Under the pieces are notes generated by a model that was not told where the DNA came from, ran no database searches, and worked only from the letters and a program-made list of their open reading frames with translations. Shown here in pieces: positions 50,941 to 59,345 of a DNA stretch of 64,000 nucleotides. A program made the translations under genes and the position numbers. Every line of letters begins with the position of its first letter. The stretch's first letter is position 1. The stretch comes from PFJX01 sp963713085 (GTDB lineage: Bacteria; Pseudomonadota; Gammaproteobacteria; Burkholderiales; Thiobacillaceae): contig CAVQKQ010000026.1 of the NCBI GenBank assembly GCA_963713085.1, positions 62,001 to 126,000 of the forward strand, given 5' to 3'.

Positions 50941-51220
50941 GGCAAACGTCACATTCGAGGACATCGGCGTCACCGTCACCGTCCCCGCCGGAACCCGGCT
51001 GATCGAGATATCGGAAAAGGTCGGCGCCGGCATCACCTACGGCTGTCGGGAGGGCGAGTGCTGCACCTGCCTGATGAAGATCGTCTCGGGCATGGAGAAC
51101 CTGGCGGAACGCTCGGTGCTGGAAGACAAGGTGTTGCAGGAAAACATGGCCGGTCGCCAATACCGACTCGCCTGCCAGGCCCAGGTCCTGGGCGGCGAGG
51201 TGGTGGTAAGGCCGGGTTGA
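50933..51220 (+). CDS. Plant-type [2Fe-2S] ferredoxin
   Basis: A 95-residue ferredoxin with C38-x4-C43-x2-C46 and C81 (YGCREGECCTC, LACQAQ), the chloroplast-type motif; an extra Cys lies at 44. It overlaps the end of fprA, so it is probably the electron donor of the flavodiiron protein or another nif redox partner. It is clearly different from the FeSII-like protein encoded next. Confidence 0.92.
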   Translation: MPKANVTFEDIGVTVTVPAGTRLIEISEKVGAGITYGCREGECCTCLMKIVSGMENLAERSVLEDKVLQENMAGRQYRLACQAQVLGGEVVVRPG

Positions 51221-51268
51221 GGAGCGGGAGAAATTTCTTTTTTTTTAACCTTATCGGAGTTTTGAATC

Positions 51269-51634
51269 ATGCCAGTCGTTACCTTTTCCAGTCCCCTCCA
51301 CAAGGACAAGACCGTCTACGCCGTGGCCGGCAGCCACACCAAGTCGCTCCTGGCCCTGGCCAAGGAAAACCATATCCCCATCGACTTCAACTGTCAGGAC
51401 GGCGAATGCGGCACCTGCGTGGTGAAGGTCACCAACCTGACCCGCAAGGGCCCCATGGGCGGTCCCCTCACCGACCGGGAGATCACCGTTCTTAAAGACC
51501 TGGGCAAGATCACCCAGGCGCAGATCGACGAGATGAAGGTGGATGATCTGGTGCACTCCTCCTGGCGTCTGGCCTGCCAGATGGTGCTGCGGGACGAGGA
51601 CATCGCGGTGGAATATCCCAGCGCGGATCAGTGA
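51269..51634 (+). CDS. FeSII (Shethna protein II)-like [2Fe-2S] ferredoxin
   Basis: The 121-residue protein MPVVTFSSPLHKDKTVYAVA has C42-x4-C47-x2-C50 (NCQDGECGTC) and C103 (WRLACQ). The N-terminal block, the long loop with GPLTDREITVLKDLGKIT and the ending DEDIAVEY match the Azotobacter FeSII protein. In Azotobacter, FeSII binds oxidised nitrogenase and protects it from oxygen. A GGAG ribosome site precedes the ATG. Position between fprA-ferredoxin and nifQ supports a protective role. Confidence 0.85.
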   Translation: MPVVTFSSPLHKDKTVYAVAGSHTKSLLALAKENHIPIDFNCQDGECGTCVVKVTNLTRKGPMGGPLTDREITVLKDLGKITQAQIDEMKVDDLVHSSWRLACQMVLRDEDIAVEYPSADQ

Positions 51635-51689
51635 TGCAGGTGCCAGTCGGCGGGGCAGCCCGCCTTCCGGCCTGATCAGGAGTTCGACC

Positions 51690-52274
51690 ATGCGGATGGA
51701 ATTGACCCAGGAAAAGTCGGGACAGGAACGAGTGGCGGGGGTTTACGGGCGGCTCATCAGCTGCGCCGCCGGATTGCCCAACGATGACCTGTTCGCCCGC
51801 ATGCTGGCCAGCCAGACCACCGGCATGGGGGTGCTGTCGGCTGGCCTGGGCGTGGGCGCCGAGGCGTATGCCACCCTGCTGGTGCGGCATTTTCCCCACT
51901 CGGATTACCGGGACCTGGCCCAGCCTATGGCGGGCCAGGAGCCGCGTATGGAGGAACGCCAGGCCCTGATCGATTTGATGCTTGAGCACCGGGCCGGACT
52001 GGACCGATCGGAAATATGGATGGCCTATATCGTGGCCGCCGCCTGCATGGGTGGCGACCATCTTTGGCAGGACCTGGGGCTCTGGTCCCGTGTGGACCTC
52101 TCCCGCCTGATGACGGAAAACTTCCCCCTGCTGGCGGCCAAGAACGTGAAGGACATGAAGTGGAAGAAGTTCCTCTACAAGCAGCTGTGCGAGCGTGAGG
52201 GGGTCTACGTCTGCCGTTCGCCGTCCTGTGAGGTGTGCGCGGACTACAACGTCTGCTTCGGACCGGAGGATTGA
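51690..52274 (+). CDS. nifQ: NifQ, molybdenum-Fe-S donor for FeMo-co
   Basis: The 194-residue protein ends with the NifQ signature C175-x4-C180-x2-C183-x5-C189 (CRSPSCEVCADYNVC). Upstream blocks FPHSDYRDLA, AAACMGGDHLWQDLGLWSR, LMTENFPLLAAKNVKDMKWK and KKFLYKQLCE fit the family. It carries a Mo-Fe-S cluster to FeMo-co assembly. ATG 51690 was chosen because the earlier in-frame region overlaps the FeSII-like gene. It lies 12 bases before draG. Confidence 0.95.
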   Translation: MRMELTQEKSGQERVAGVYGRLISCAAGLPNDDLFARMLASQTTGMGVLSAGLGVGAEAYATLLVRHFPHSDYRDLAQPMAGQEPRMEERQALIDLMLEHRAGLDRSEIWMAYIVAAACMGGDHLWQDLGLWSRVDLSRLMTENFPLLAAKNVKDMKWKKFLYKQLCEREGVYVCRSPSCEVCADYNVCFGPED

Positions 52275-52286
52275 GTCCCGGGCGCC

Positions 52287-53192
52287 ATGACCGGCATGCT
52301 TGAACGCGCCCGGGCCGCCTACCTGGGCCTGGCCCTGGGCGATGCCCTGGGCGCCACGGTGGAGTTCATGACCCCCCGGGAGATCGCAGCCGAGTACCGG
52401 GTGCACGACCGTATCCTGGGTGGCGGATGGCTCAACCTCAAGCCCGGCCAGGTCACCGACGACACCACCATGGCCCTGGCCCTGGGCGGCTCCATTCTCG
52501 AAGCAGGCATGGTGGACGCCCAGGCCGCGGCCCGGGCCTTCGACGCCTGGATGCGGGCCAAGCCGGTGGACATCGGCAACACGGTGCGGCGCGGCCTGCT
52601 GCAGTTCCGCAAGACCGGCCAGGCCGAGATGCCGCCTTGCGAGCATGACGCCGGCAACGGCGCGGCCATGCGGGTCCTGCCCGTGGCCCTGGCCACCCTG
52701 GGCCAGTCCGAGACGGCGGTGCGGGCCGCCTGCCGGGCCCAGGCCCACGTCACCCACCACAATGGCCTGTCCGACGCGGCCACCGAATGCCTGGCCCTGA
52801 TGGTTCAGGATGCCCTGCAAGGGGCCGACAAGAACGCGCTGCTGCACGGCCGTGCCCATCCCCTGGCGGCGCGGCATCCGGAATTTGTGTTCCGCGCCGT
52901 GCGCCAGGTGGGCAATCCCAGCGGTTATATCGTCGATACCGTGGTGGCCGTGTTCCAGGCCTTGTTCGATACAGACGGATTTTTCGAATGCCTGGTGGAC
53001 GTGGTCAACCGGGGCGGCGACGCTGACACCACCGGGGCCATCGCCGGCATGCTGGCGGGGGCGCTATACGGCCCGGAGGCGTTGCCCGCGCACTGGCTCG
53101 ATGCGCTCGACCCTGAAATCCGCCGTGCCTGCCAGGACCAGGCTGCAGGCCTGATCCTGCTGGCGGAAAGCGGCATGGCCCGGGCTGCCTGA
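52287..53192 (+). CDS. draG: ADP-ribosyl-[dinitrogenase reductase] hydrolase DraG
   Basis: The 301-residue enzyme of the ADP-ribosylglycohydrolase family. Dimetal ligands are in TDDTTMALAL (residues 57-66), DAGNGAAMRVLP and NRGGDADTTGAIAGMLAGAL. It removes ADP-ribose from the Fe protein and so reactivates nitrogenase. The partner transferase draT is not in the window. It is the last gene of the nifB operon. Confidence 0.93.
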   Translation: MTGMLERARAAYLGLALGDALGATVEFMTPREIAAEYRVHDRILGGGWLNLKPGQVTDDTTMALALGGSILEAGMVDAQAAARAFDAWMRAKPVDIGNTVRRGLLQFRKTGQAEMPPCEHDAGNGAAMRVLPVALATLGQSETAVRAACRAQAHVTHHNGLSDAATECLALMVQDALQGADKNALLHGRAHPLAARHPEFVFRAVRQVGNPSGYIVDTVVAVFQALFDTDGFFECLVDVVNRGGDADTTGAIAGMLAGALYGPEALPAHWLDALDPEIRRACQDQAAGLILLAESGMARAA

Positions 53193-53208
53193 ACGACGAC
53201 CGGATAAA

Positions 53209-53625
53209 TCAGGCCGCCTCGGCGATAATGTTGGCTTTATCGTCCTGGCGGATGACGTGGGCAGCCACGGCGCTGTCCATGGTGGACAGGTGCAGCTCGA
53301 ACCACTCGGTCAGGCCTTTTTTTACATAGGCCCGGGCCAGGGCCAGACGGCCCCGCTTGATGGCCCGGTTGAACTGCATGAGTTCGCCGTAGATGCGGTG
53401 GTGCTCGCCTTCGTGCTCACCCAGGGCGGGAAACCGGGTGGCGCGCATCAACCGGCCCTCCTCGGCGAAATGGAGCCGGGTGTGATCCACCAGCTTCTGG
53501 AACAGGAAGGTGAAATCGGTGTCGTCGGACTGGGACAGGATCTCCAGCAGCGAGAGGAATTCCCGATGGTTGCCGTCCATCTCCTCCAGCTTCAGGCTGT
53601 GGCGGTCGTCGTCCCAGGTCAGCAC
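53209..53625 (-). CDS. Bacteriohemerythrin
   Basis: The 138-residue protein (M-LTWDDDRHSLKLEEMDGNH) has the diiron ligands of the family: H in DGNHREF, HTRLHFAEE, HEGEHHRIY and HLSTMD. It binds O2. It starts with GTG at 53625 inside the end of the SIR2-like gene, after GAGGAGG, so the two are coupled. Near nif genes, hemerythrins are plausible O2 sinks or carriers (inference). Confidence 0.88.
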   Translation of the reverse strand: MLTWDDDRHSLKLEEMDGNHREFLSLLEILSQSDDTDFTFLFQKLVDHTRLHFAEEGRLMRATRFPALGEHEGEHHRIYGELMQFNRAIKRGRLALARAYVKKGLTEWFELHLSTMDSAVAAHVIRQDDKANIIAEAA

Positions 53626-54497
53626 CCCACCGCCTCCTCGTTGACCACGCCCTCGCCCAGCCAGGCCTCGGCGGCGGACAGGAAGTCGGACACATCGGCC
53701 GGGATCAGTTCGACGCCGATCTTGTCCAGGAAGCGTTTCTCCTTGTCGTTGGCGTTCGGGATCAGGGCCCAGCCGGCCGGCCGGGCGGCGCTGAACATGA
53801 TGTCGGACAGGACCATGCGTTCCGTGTCCCGGTTCAGGCGCATGCCCAGCAGCAGGTAGCGCCGACCCTGGCGCATGCGCTTGACGAAGCCGGGGATGGC
53901 GAAGCCGCCCATCAACTCGGTGATGTAGTCGACGAAGTCGGCATCCGAGGCGATGTAGTTGGATTCCGGCAGGGGCGTGCCAAGAGGCTTGAACAGCACC
54001 GGCAGGGTCACATCCACCTCGTCCTGGTCGATGGCCCGGTAGGCCGCGCCGTCGTGGTGGAACAGCTTGAAGCGGAATTCGCTGGCGGAGATGCGGGCCA
54101 CGCCGACGATGAGGGTATGGGGGGTATGGGCGTATTCGCGCTGCAGCAGGGTGTCCCGGTTGCTGTCCACGATGTAGGGCAGGCCGCGTCCGGCCAGCCA
54201 AGAGTGCAGCGCCGAATTGCTCCAGGTGGTTTCCCCGTAGGTCTTGTCGAGGAAGCGCTTCAGGGCGCCCCGGCCCTTCTTGAGTTCCACGTTCATGGCC
54301 GCCCGGGGGAATTCGTACATCAGCTTGGGGGCCATGGGCTGGCCGTTGTTCATGGCCAGGATCAGGCTTTCGCTGTCGGCGGGGATGGCGCGGCCGCTGG
54401 CCGGGTCGATCACCCCGGACAGGGCGCCGGCACCCAGATAGGGCACCACGGTGCCTTCCTGGAGGCCGGCGAGGATGGGGGCGAATACGTCTTTCAT
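53619..54497 (-). CDS. SIR2-like NAD-binding domain protein
   Basis: The 292-residue protein has the SIR2 Rossmann start VVPYLGAGALSGV, LILAMNNGQP, LHSWLAGRGLPYIVDSNRD, YLLLGMRLNRDTERMVL and NDKEKRFLDKIGVELIPADV. It lacks a zinc ribbon, so it is the SIR2-like type rather than a classical sirtuin. It is coupled to hemerythrin. A role in defence or in NAD-linked control is possible; no partner typical of Sir2 defence systems is nearby. Confidence 0.82.
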   Translation of the reverse strand: MKDVFAPILAGLQEGTVVPYLGAGALSGVIDPASGRAIPADSESLILAMNNGQPMAPKLMYEFPRAAMNVELKKGRGALKRFLDKTYGETTWSNSALHSWLAGRGLPYIVDSNRDTLLQREYAHTPHTLIVGVARISASEFRFKLFHHDGAAYRAIDQDEVDVTLPVLFKPLGTPLPESNYIASDADFVDYITELMGGFAIPGFVKRMRQGRRYLLLGMRLNRDTERMVLSDIMFSAARPAGWALIPNANDKEKRFLDKIGVELIPADVSDFLSAAEAWLGEGVVNEEAVGC

Positions 54498-54926
54498 GAA
54501 TGGCTCCTGTGATGTCTTCGGGAGACCACTTGCAAGAAACGCACCCGACCGTAATCCCTTTATTGACGCGGGGTTTTCGCCTCACTGCCTTGTCACGTTT
54601 GCTGCAATGGCGGCGGCGTTGTCGGATATGGCCTTGAGGGAAGCATGCGCGGTCCGGATCACCGATGGCCGGCTGGCAGTGAAACAGAACGTCGCCGACC
54701 CCATTCCTCTGCGCTTGTCATCTGGTGCGACGAACTGAATCAATGAACACGCAAGCTATTGGGCTACGCGAGTCTGTTGGGTTGAGGAAATCCCCGGGCT
54801 ATAAATTCTTGACCTCCGTCATTGAATTCCCCGACTGGAATCGCACAAATAGATCCTCTGTTATCGGGGCTAATGGGATATCAGACTTTGTCCCATCCGC
54901 CGAAAGTCGTATTAATGGAGACGGAT
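54498..54926. other. Intergenic region between SIR2-like and cytochrome c genes
   Basis: A 429-base divergent gap without a supported gene. It holds a candidate sigma-54 element for the SIR2 side (54530-54546). A weak FNR-like TTGAC-N4-GTCAT (54809-54822) lies on the cytochrome side; I give it low weight. No TGT-N10-ACA was found. Confidence 0.5.
54530..54546 (-). promoter_or_regulatory. Candidate sigma-54 promoter of SIR2-hemerythrin
   Basis: On the minus strand GGGTGCGTTTCTTGCA has GG and GC with exact spacing and a perfect TTGCA -12 box. The -24 side (GGGTGCG) is poorer than in the nif promoters. Without a NifA site nearby the regulator is unclear. Confidence 0.4.
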
Positions 54927-55574
54927 ATGCAAATTCACAGATACCTAAGCGCAATTTTGGGCCTGATCATACTTTCGGCGTGTTCCCATCAATCCAGCAA
55001 ACCAGCTGCATCGGCCGTCGTGATGGACGCATCACGGATCCAGCTATGCAATGCCTGCCATGACGTCAATGGCGTCAGTGCCGGCCCGGAGTTTCCGAAC
55101 ATCGCGGGCCAGTACGAGAGCTATCTCCTGAAGGCGGTTCACAGGTACAAGCAAGGGCAGCGGGACAGTGAAACCATGCAATTGATCGCGAGCCTGCACT
55201 CAGAGGAAGAGATGAACAAGTTCGCCCGCTACTATGCCGCGCAGAAATTTGTCCCCAGCCCTCCCAACACCTCTCCGGACCCGGCCCTTTGGGAAAAGGG
55301 ACGGAAGCTCTACACACAGGAACGCGTCTACGGGATCTCCTGCGAGGACTGCCATGGCTCTGATGGCAAGGGATTCCAATGGCAGACTCCGCGCATGAAG
55401 GCTCCCCGTGCGGTCCCGCGTCTAGCCGGGCAGCAGCATGCATATTTGGCTGCCGCGGTGCAGAAGTATGTCGAGGGCGAAGAGCTTCACGGCATGTGCA
55501 CTATGCGGAGGGCCGGAAAGACCCTCAGCAAAAGCGATGCCAAGGCCCTGGTCGAATACCTTTCCAGCTTGTGA
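54927..55574 (+). CDS. Diheme cytochrome c4-like lipoprotein
   Basis: The 215-residue precursor has lipobox MQIHRYLSAILGLIILSAC (Cys 19), so it is membrane anchored in the periplasm. Two heme motifs CNACH and CEDCH, each with a following cytochrome c domain (PNIAGQYESYLLKAVHRYKQ; PRLAGQQHAYLAAAVQKYVE), give the c4 layout. ATG 54927 has GGAG 6 bases upstream; an ATG 12 bases earlier is also in frame. It could pass electrons to a terminal oxidase. Confidence 0.9.
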   Translation: MQIHRYLSAILGLIILSACSHQSSKPAASAVVMDASRIQLCNACHDVNGVSAGPEFPNIAGQYESYLLKAVHRYKQGQRDSETMQLIASLHSEEEMNKFARYYAAQKFVPSPPNTSPDPALWEKGRKLYTQERVYGISCEDCHGSDGKGFQWQTPRMKAPRAVPRLAGQQHAYLAAAVQKYVEGEELHGMCTMRRAGKTLSKSDAKALVEYLSSL

Positions 55575-55812
55575 CATCCACACCGGGGCGGGTTGGCTCG
55601 CGTCATACCCGTCCCCGTGTATCCATGGGACACGATATCCAGCCAGCCTGATTTCTGCCGCAGGCATCATTATCGGGTCGCTGTCGCTCTCCAGTTCCCG
55701 GGCATAAAGTCCTATTTAATTTGCTAAATAAACCGACGATTTCCATCGGATATATATCCCATTAGTCTGCAAACCTCCGCAAGACGTCATGCATAGACAC
55801 TGGAGGTGCGGA

Positions 55813-56673
55813 ATGAGGAAAGTCACGCCCAGGCAGGCGCAATCCATCCCTACGAAGGGACGGCTTGCCCGGCGGCGCGAAGCGGATATTTCAATCGTCT
55901 TTGGGTACGTAGCCGGCAATCGAAAGGCGATGATCCGTGCCAAGCCCCCCGGCGTCTCCATCCTCCCTATATGGCCGAAGGCGGCCTTCCGCCTGGCGAG
56001 GGAAAACCGGCGCCTGCGGGCCAGGCTCGCGACCGAACAGTTCGCGACGGCAGGTCTGCGCGCGGCGCTGGAACAGCAGCGCCGCGAGGCGCTGACAGAT
56101 CCCCTGACCGGACTCTACAACCGCCGCGCCATGGATCAGAGCCTGGGAGAGATCTGGGCCGAATCCGGGAAAAACCCGCTCGCGATCCTGGTGTTGGATA
56201 TCGACTACCTGAAACGGATCAACGATACCTACGGCCATGTCGGCGGTGACAGCGCCATTTGCCGGGTCGCCGCGACCCTGCGCCGCTGCATCCGCGGCGG
56301 GGACCTTGCGTTCCGCTACGGCGGCGAGGAATTCCTGGTGCTGTTGCCCAACACCACGCTGGATGGGGCCATCAGCGTGGCCGAATTGATCCGGGGCCGC
56401 ATCGAGTCTCTGCACCCGGCCGCCGGGCGAAAAAGGCGGGTGGCGTTCACGGTGTCGGTCGGGGTGGCGGCGCGCAAGGACCGGGATGATCCGATCAGCC
56501 TGATAGAGCGCGCGGACTGCGCCCTCTATCAGGCCAAACATCATGGCCGCAACCAGGTGGTGCACGAAAACATCCTGCTCGTCCATCCTTGGCGCGGTTC
56601 CGGTCTGATGGCTGCCGACCAGGCCCCGTGCGCGGCTGTGGGACCGCGCCGATTAAACACCGTCACTCTATAG
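55813..56673 (+). CDS. Diguanylate cyclase
   Basis: The 286-residue protein has a basic N-terminus, a coiled segment (RLARENRRLRARLATEQ) and a GGDEF domain: TDPLTGLYNRRAMDQ, LDIDYLKRINDTYGHVGGD, RYGGEEFLVLLP and ADCALYQAKHHGRN. The active site GGEEF is intact. ATG 55813 is supported by GGAGG 6 bases upstream. No sensory domain or membrane segment is visible, so input may come from a partner. Confidence 0.9.
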   Translation: MRKVTPRQAQSIPTKGRLARRREADISIVFGYVAGNRKAMIRAKPPGVSILPIWPKAAFRLARENRRLRARLATEQFATAGLRAALEQQRREALTDPLTGLYNRRAMDQSLGEIWAESGKNPLAILVLDIDYLKRINDTYGHVGGDSAICRVAATLRRCIRGGDLAFRYGGEEFLVLLPNTTLDGAISVAELIRGRIESLHPAAGRKRRVAFTVSVGVAARKDRDDPISLIERADCALYQAKHHGRNQVVHENILLVHPWRGSGLMAADQAPCAAVGPRRLNTVTL

Positions 56674-56706
56674 GGATTGCCTCCTTTTCTCGTCAAGGAA
56701 ACCGGG

Positions 56707-57189
56707 ATGAAGACACAGGCATGGTTCGTTTGCGTGTTGCTGCTTTACGCCAACGCGACCTTCGCGGCGGAACCCGGTACGGACGCGGCGGCTTAGCCAC
56801 CGACCGTCAAATTGCCGGGTTGGCAGCCGGCATCCGGCGATACCGAGGCCTGGACCGACCGCTGTAGCGACTTCACCGTCAACGGCTGGGGGTTCAACAA
56901 GGATCCCAAGAACTTCGTCAAGCTGGTGAATCTATTCAGCGACCCGGCCATCTACCTGGAATTCGCCGGACGCATGCAGGATCCGGAGGCCTACGCCCGG
57001 GTCGCCAAGCTGATGCTGGACCCGGGGACGGCGCAAAACTATCTGGAATGGGGCAACCCGATCGTCTACGGCCGCTGGATGCAGGCGAGCGGCGATCCCG
57101 ACAAGGCGATTGCACTGTTGATGCCCACCGTGGGCACGCAACAAGCCGCGCAGCCAGATCAGGCCAACGGCGCGGCGGCGCAACCCTGA
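56707..57189 (+). pseudogene. Secreted protein gene interrupted by an in-frame amber stop
   Basis: A signal peptide MKTQAWFVCVLLLYANATFA is followed by EPGTDAAA and TAG at 56794-56796. The same frame then continues open to 57189 with a coherent protein: LPGWQPASGDTEAWTDRCSD, FVKLVNLFSDPAIYLEFAGR and YGRWMQASGDPDKAIALLMP. One substitution would restore a 160-residue secreted protein. It is therefore a nonsense mutant, a sequencing error or a read-through case. Function unknown. Confidence 0.6.
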
Positions 57190-57749
57190 ACATCCGCCGA
57201 CCAAGGCGTTGCATGGCGCTGGGCGCGGGCGATCGCGTGTTCGACGCAGGACCAGGCCAGCATACGGTTGGTCGGATCCACCAGGCGGAGGCGGCAGGCC
57301 GGGCGCTCCGTGCTCGCCATGATCCGCTTGTGCCGCGTGATGTCCTCGATCAGGACCACGAGATGTTCCGGCCTGGGGCTGTAGATCGAGATGCAATACC
57401 AACGATCGCCGATGTGGTCATGATGTTCATAGCGCTCGCGCCGGCCGCCGCAGACCACCCGCACGGCGATCTCCAGCAATTCTTGCCTTGATTCGGGCCA
57501 GCCAGGGAGGAACGTGGCTATGGACTTTCCAGGCAGCGGCTCGATCCCTGTCAGCCGGGCAAAAGTGGTGTTGCTGGTCAGGCAGACGAGTTCGGCCGTT
57601 ATATCGAATGCGCGGTGCAGGCGGTAATAGGCGAAGCCATACGGAATGCTGTCGAGCAACGATTGCAACGGGATTGCATAGTCGACCGTGGTGGGATGGC
57701 GCGCACCGCGGTCATCCCTGCTGCTTCCGCCAGTGGTGCTTGCGTACAA
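57159..57749 (-). CDS. PAS-domain protein
   Basis: The 196-residue protein has a single PAS-like domain (LLDSIPYGFAYYRLHRAFDI, TFARLTGIEPLPGKSIATFL, WYCISIYSPRPEHLVVLIED, ITRHKR). No output domain follows, only a short tail, so it may be a sensor stub or a remnant of a longer kinase or cyclase. It overlaps the end of the convergent interrupted gene by 31 bases and lies 6 bases after the stop of the next minus-strand gene. Confidence 0.6.
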   Translation of the reverse strand: MYASTTGGSSRDDRGARHPTTVDYAIPLQSLLDSIPYGFAYYRLHRAFDITAELVCLTSNTTFARLTGIEPLPGKSIATFLPGWPESRQELLEIAVRVVCGGRRERYEHHDHIGDRWYCISIYSPRPEHLVVLIEDITRHKRIMASTERPACRLRLVDPTNRMLAWSCVEHAIARAQRHATPWSADVQGCAAAPLA

Positions 57750-57755
57750 GGCCGG

Positions 57756-58268
57756 TCAGGCCTTGGCCAGGCGAGGCGGAAATACCTCGCTGGTGGTCTT
57801 GACCTTGTCACCGGCCTTGGATTCGGCTTTGGCCGGGCCAGCGCGTTGATCGTCCAGCAAACCGATGAATTGATAACCTTCCTCACGCAATCTGCGCAGG
57901 GTTTGGCCGGGTTCGCCTTGCAGGGCGGCCAGGCTGGCGACGAGCACGGTCGAGATGCCGAGAAAGCGGCGCAGATAACGGGCCACCTCGTCGGCCAGGA
58001 CGCCGTCGGTACTGGCCAGGCGATAGTCGATGCCGCCGTGCTCCAGCCGCAGCAGCAAGACCTTCAGCATCGAGATTGGCGCCTTGGGCGAATTGACCAG
58101 GAGGATGTCCACCCGGGAGGTAAGACGTGTGCAACAGGCCAGGACCGCGTCCAGCAGCGCCTGCGTGACATGGTTGCCATCCAGCGCCACCAGCACCTGG
58201 AAATGGGGGTGGGGGCGTCGAGTGGCGCGGGGTGTGGTTCGGAACGGCAGAGCTTCGTTTGCTGCCAT
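57756..58268 (-). CDS. Universal stress protein-like protein
   Basis: The 170-residue protein has a UspA-like core: HFQVLVALDGNHVTQALLDA, RVDILLVNSPKAPISMLKVL, VARYLRRFLGISTVLVAS and YQFIGLLDDQ. The ATP-binding G-x2-G-x9-GS motif is not evident, so it may be a divergent relative. ATG 58268 has AGAGG upstream; an ATG 36 bases earlier is possible. It is upstream of, and probably co-transcribed with, the PAS protein gene. Confidence 0.65.
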   Translation of the reverse strand: MAANEALPFRTTPRATRRPHPHFQVLVALDGNHVTQALLDAVLACCTRLTSRVDILLVNSPKAPISMLKVLLLRLEHGGIDYRLASTDGVLADEVARYLRRFLGISTVLVASLAALQGEPGQTLRRLREEGYQFIGLLDDQRAGPAKAESKAGDKVKTTSEVFPPRLAKA

Positions 58269-58620
58269 CGAGTACCTCTTGTGTTTCGTTGTGGCTGTCA
58301 TCAATGACCGGGCCGCCTCTCAAGCGCACCTGCTTGTATGTTGCCGATTGAGGCCGCTCGGTCGGGCCATGTGTGGAGTCACCATAGGGGCAGGCTGGTG
58401 CTACGTCTATATACAAGTTCTTTAGACTTGGTAAAGCATCCTTCATGGATGGCACCAGGCTGTCCGGCCCATGTCAAAGCTAACAGTTGCGCCGCGCCAG
58501 TTCACACTGGCAAGAACTAAGATAGAGCAGGTGCCTCGCAATAGGGGATAGAAGGACCAAGAAACCAATGCGCGACCTCGAGATAACAGGTGTCGCCGAT
58601 GACATGAAGGGGGAGCGGAA
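58269..58620. other. Divergent intergenic region without a supported gene
   Basis: 352 bases between the stress-protein-like and NUDIX genes. AT-rich stretches (TCTATATACAAGTTCTTTAG) could hold sigma-70 promoters, but I cannot assign boxes with confidence. No NifA site or clean sigma-54 element is seen. Confidence 0.45.
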
Positions 58621-59265
58621 ATGCTGGATTGGTTGGCGCGATGGATAGAGCGGCACCCCGCCTTGCATCGGCGGGCTCTGGGTGTCTGGCGATATTTCCC
58701 CCCACGCCTGGCAGGTTTTCTGAAAGGCCTGTTCGCCAAGCGCTGGGTGGTGGGCGCGGTCGCGGTGATGATAGATGAGGACAGGTCGCCGCCCGAGATC
58801 CTTCTGGTCGAGCACAGCTACCGGCGCAAAGGGGCCTGGGGGCTTCCCGGCGGTGCCCTGGATTCGATACCGGGCGATCCGACCAGGCCCCACGGCGGCT
58901 CATCGGCCGACGATGTCCTGGAATCAGCCCTGCGGCGCGAGGTTTGGGAGGAATTGGGCATCGAGGTGGCCGGGCTACGCCTGCTTCGGGTCGACGCCAT
59001 CCCCTACGTGGCGGAGGAGCCCGGGCCCTACCGACTGGATTTTTATTTCCGGTGCGTACCCCGGCAGGGATTCCAGGCCCTGCGAGAAGAACTCTCCTCG
59101 GGAGGAGGTAAATCCCGTTCTCCGGAAATACTCCGGGTGCGTCTGGTGCCGCTAACGGATCTCATGGAATACGATCTCTTCTCCGCCGACGCCAGGCTGC
59201 TGAACGAAGACCTGCCGCGTCTGGAACCGGCGCTTGTCGGTTTCATGGCGGCTCTGGACGGGTAA
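58621..59265 (+). CDS. NUDIX hydrolase
   Basis: The 214-residue protein has a Nudix box split by an insertion: GAWGLPGGALDS, then about 20 extra residues (GDPTRPHGGSSADDV), then ESALRREVWEELGIEV. The catalytic REVWEELG is intact. An N-terminal extension (WLARWIERHPALHRRALGVW) is helical. It probably hydrolyses a nucleoside diphosphate derivative. The ribosome site GGGGGAG is upstream. No operon partner is clear. Confidence 0.88.
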   Translation: MLDWLARWIERHPALHRRALGVWRYFPPRLAGFLKGLFAKRWVVGAVAVMIDEDRSPPEILLVEHSYRRKGAWGLPGGALDSIPGDPTRPHGGSSADDVLESALRREVWEELGIEVAGLRLLRVDAIPYVAEEPGPYRLDFYFRCVPRQGFQALREELSSGGGKSRSPEILRVRLVPLTDLMEYDLFSADARLLNEDLPRLEPALVGFMAALDG

Positions 59266-59345
59266 GGCCGGAGATGCGTCAAGCGATCCGGATAACGACC
59301 TCACACAGCGTCTCCATGGGCGCAGTCCAGGGCTGACGACTCGTC

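Noticed and set aside
54547..54750. NifA site for the SIR2-hemerythrin pair
   Set aside because: TGT triplets occur (for example TGTCATCTGGTGCGAC), but none has ACA at the right distance.
54809..54822. FNR-like TTGAC-N4-GTCAT upstream of the cytochrome c lipoprotein
   Set aside because: Three of the ten conserved positions deviate, so it is too weak to list as a site.
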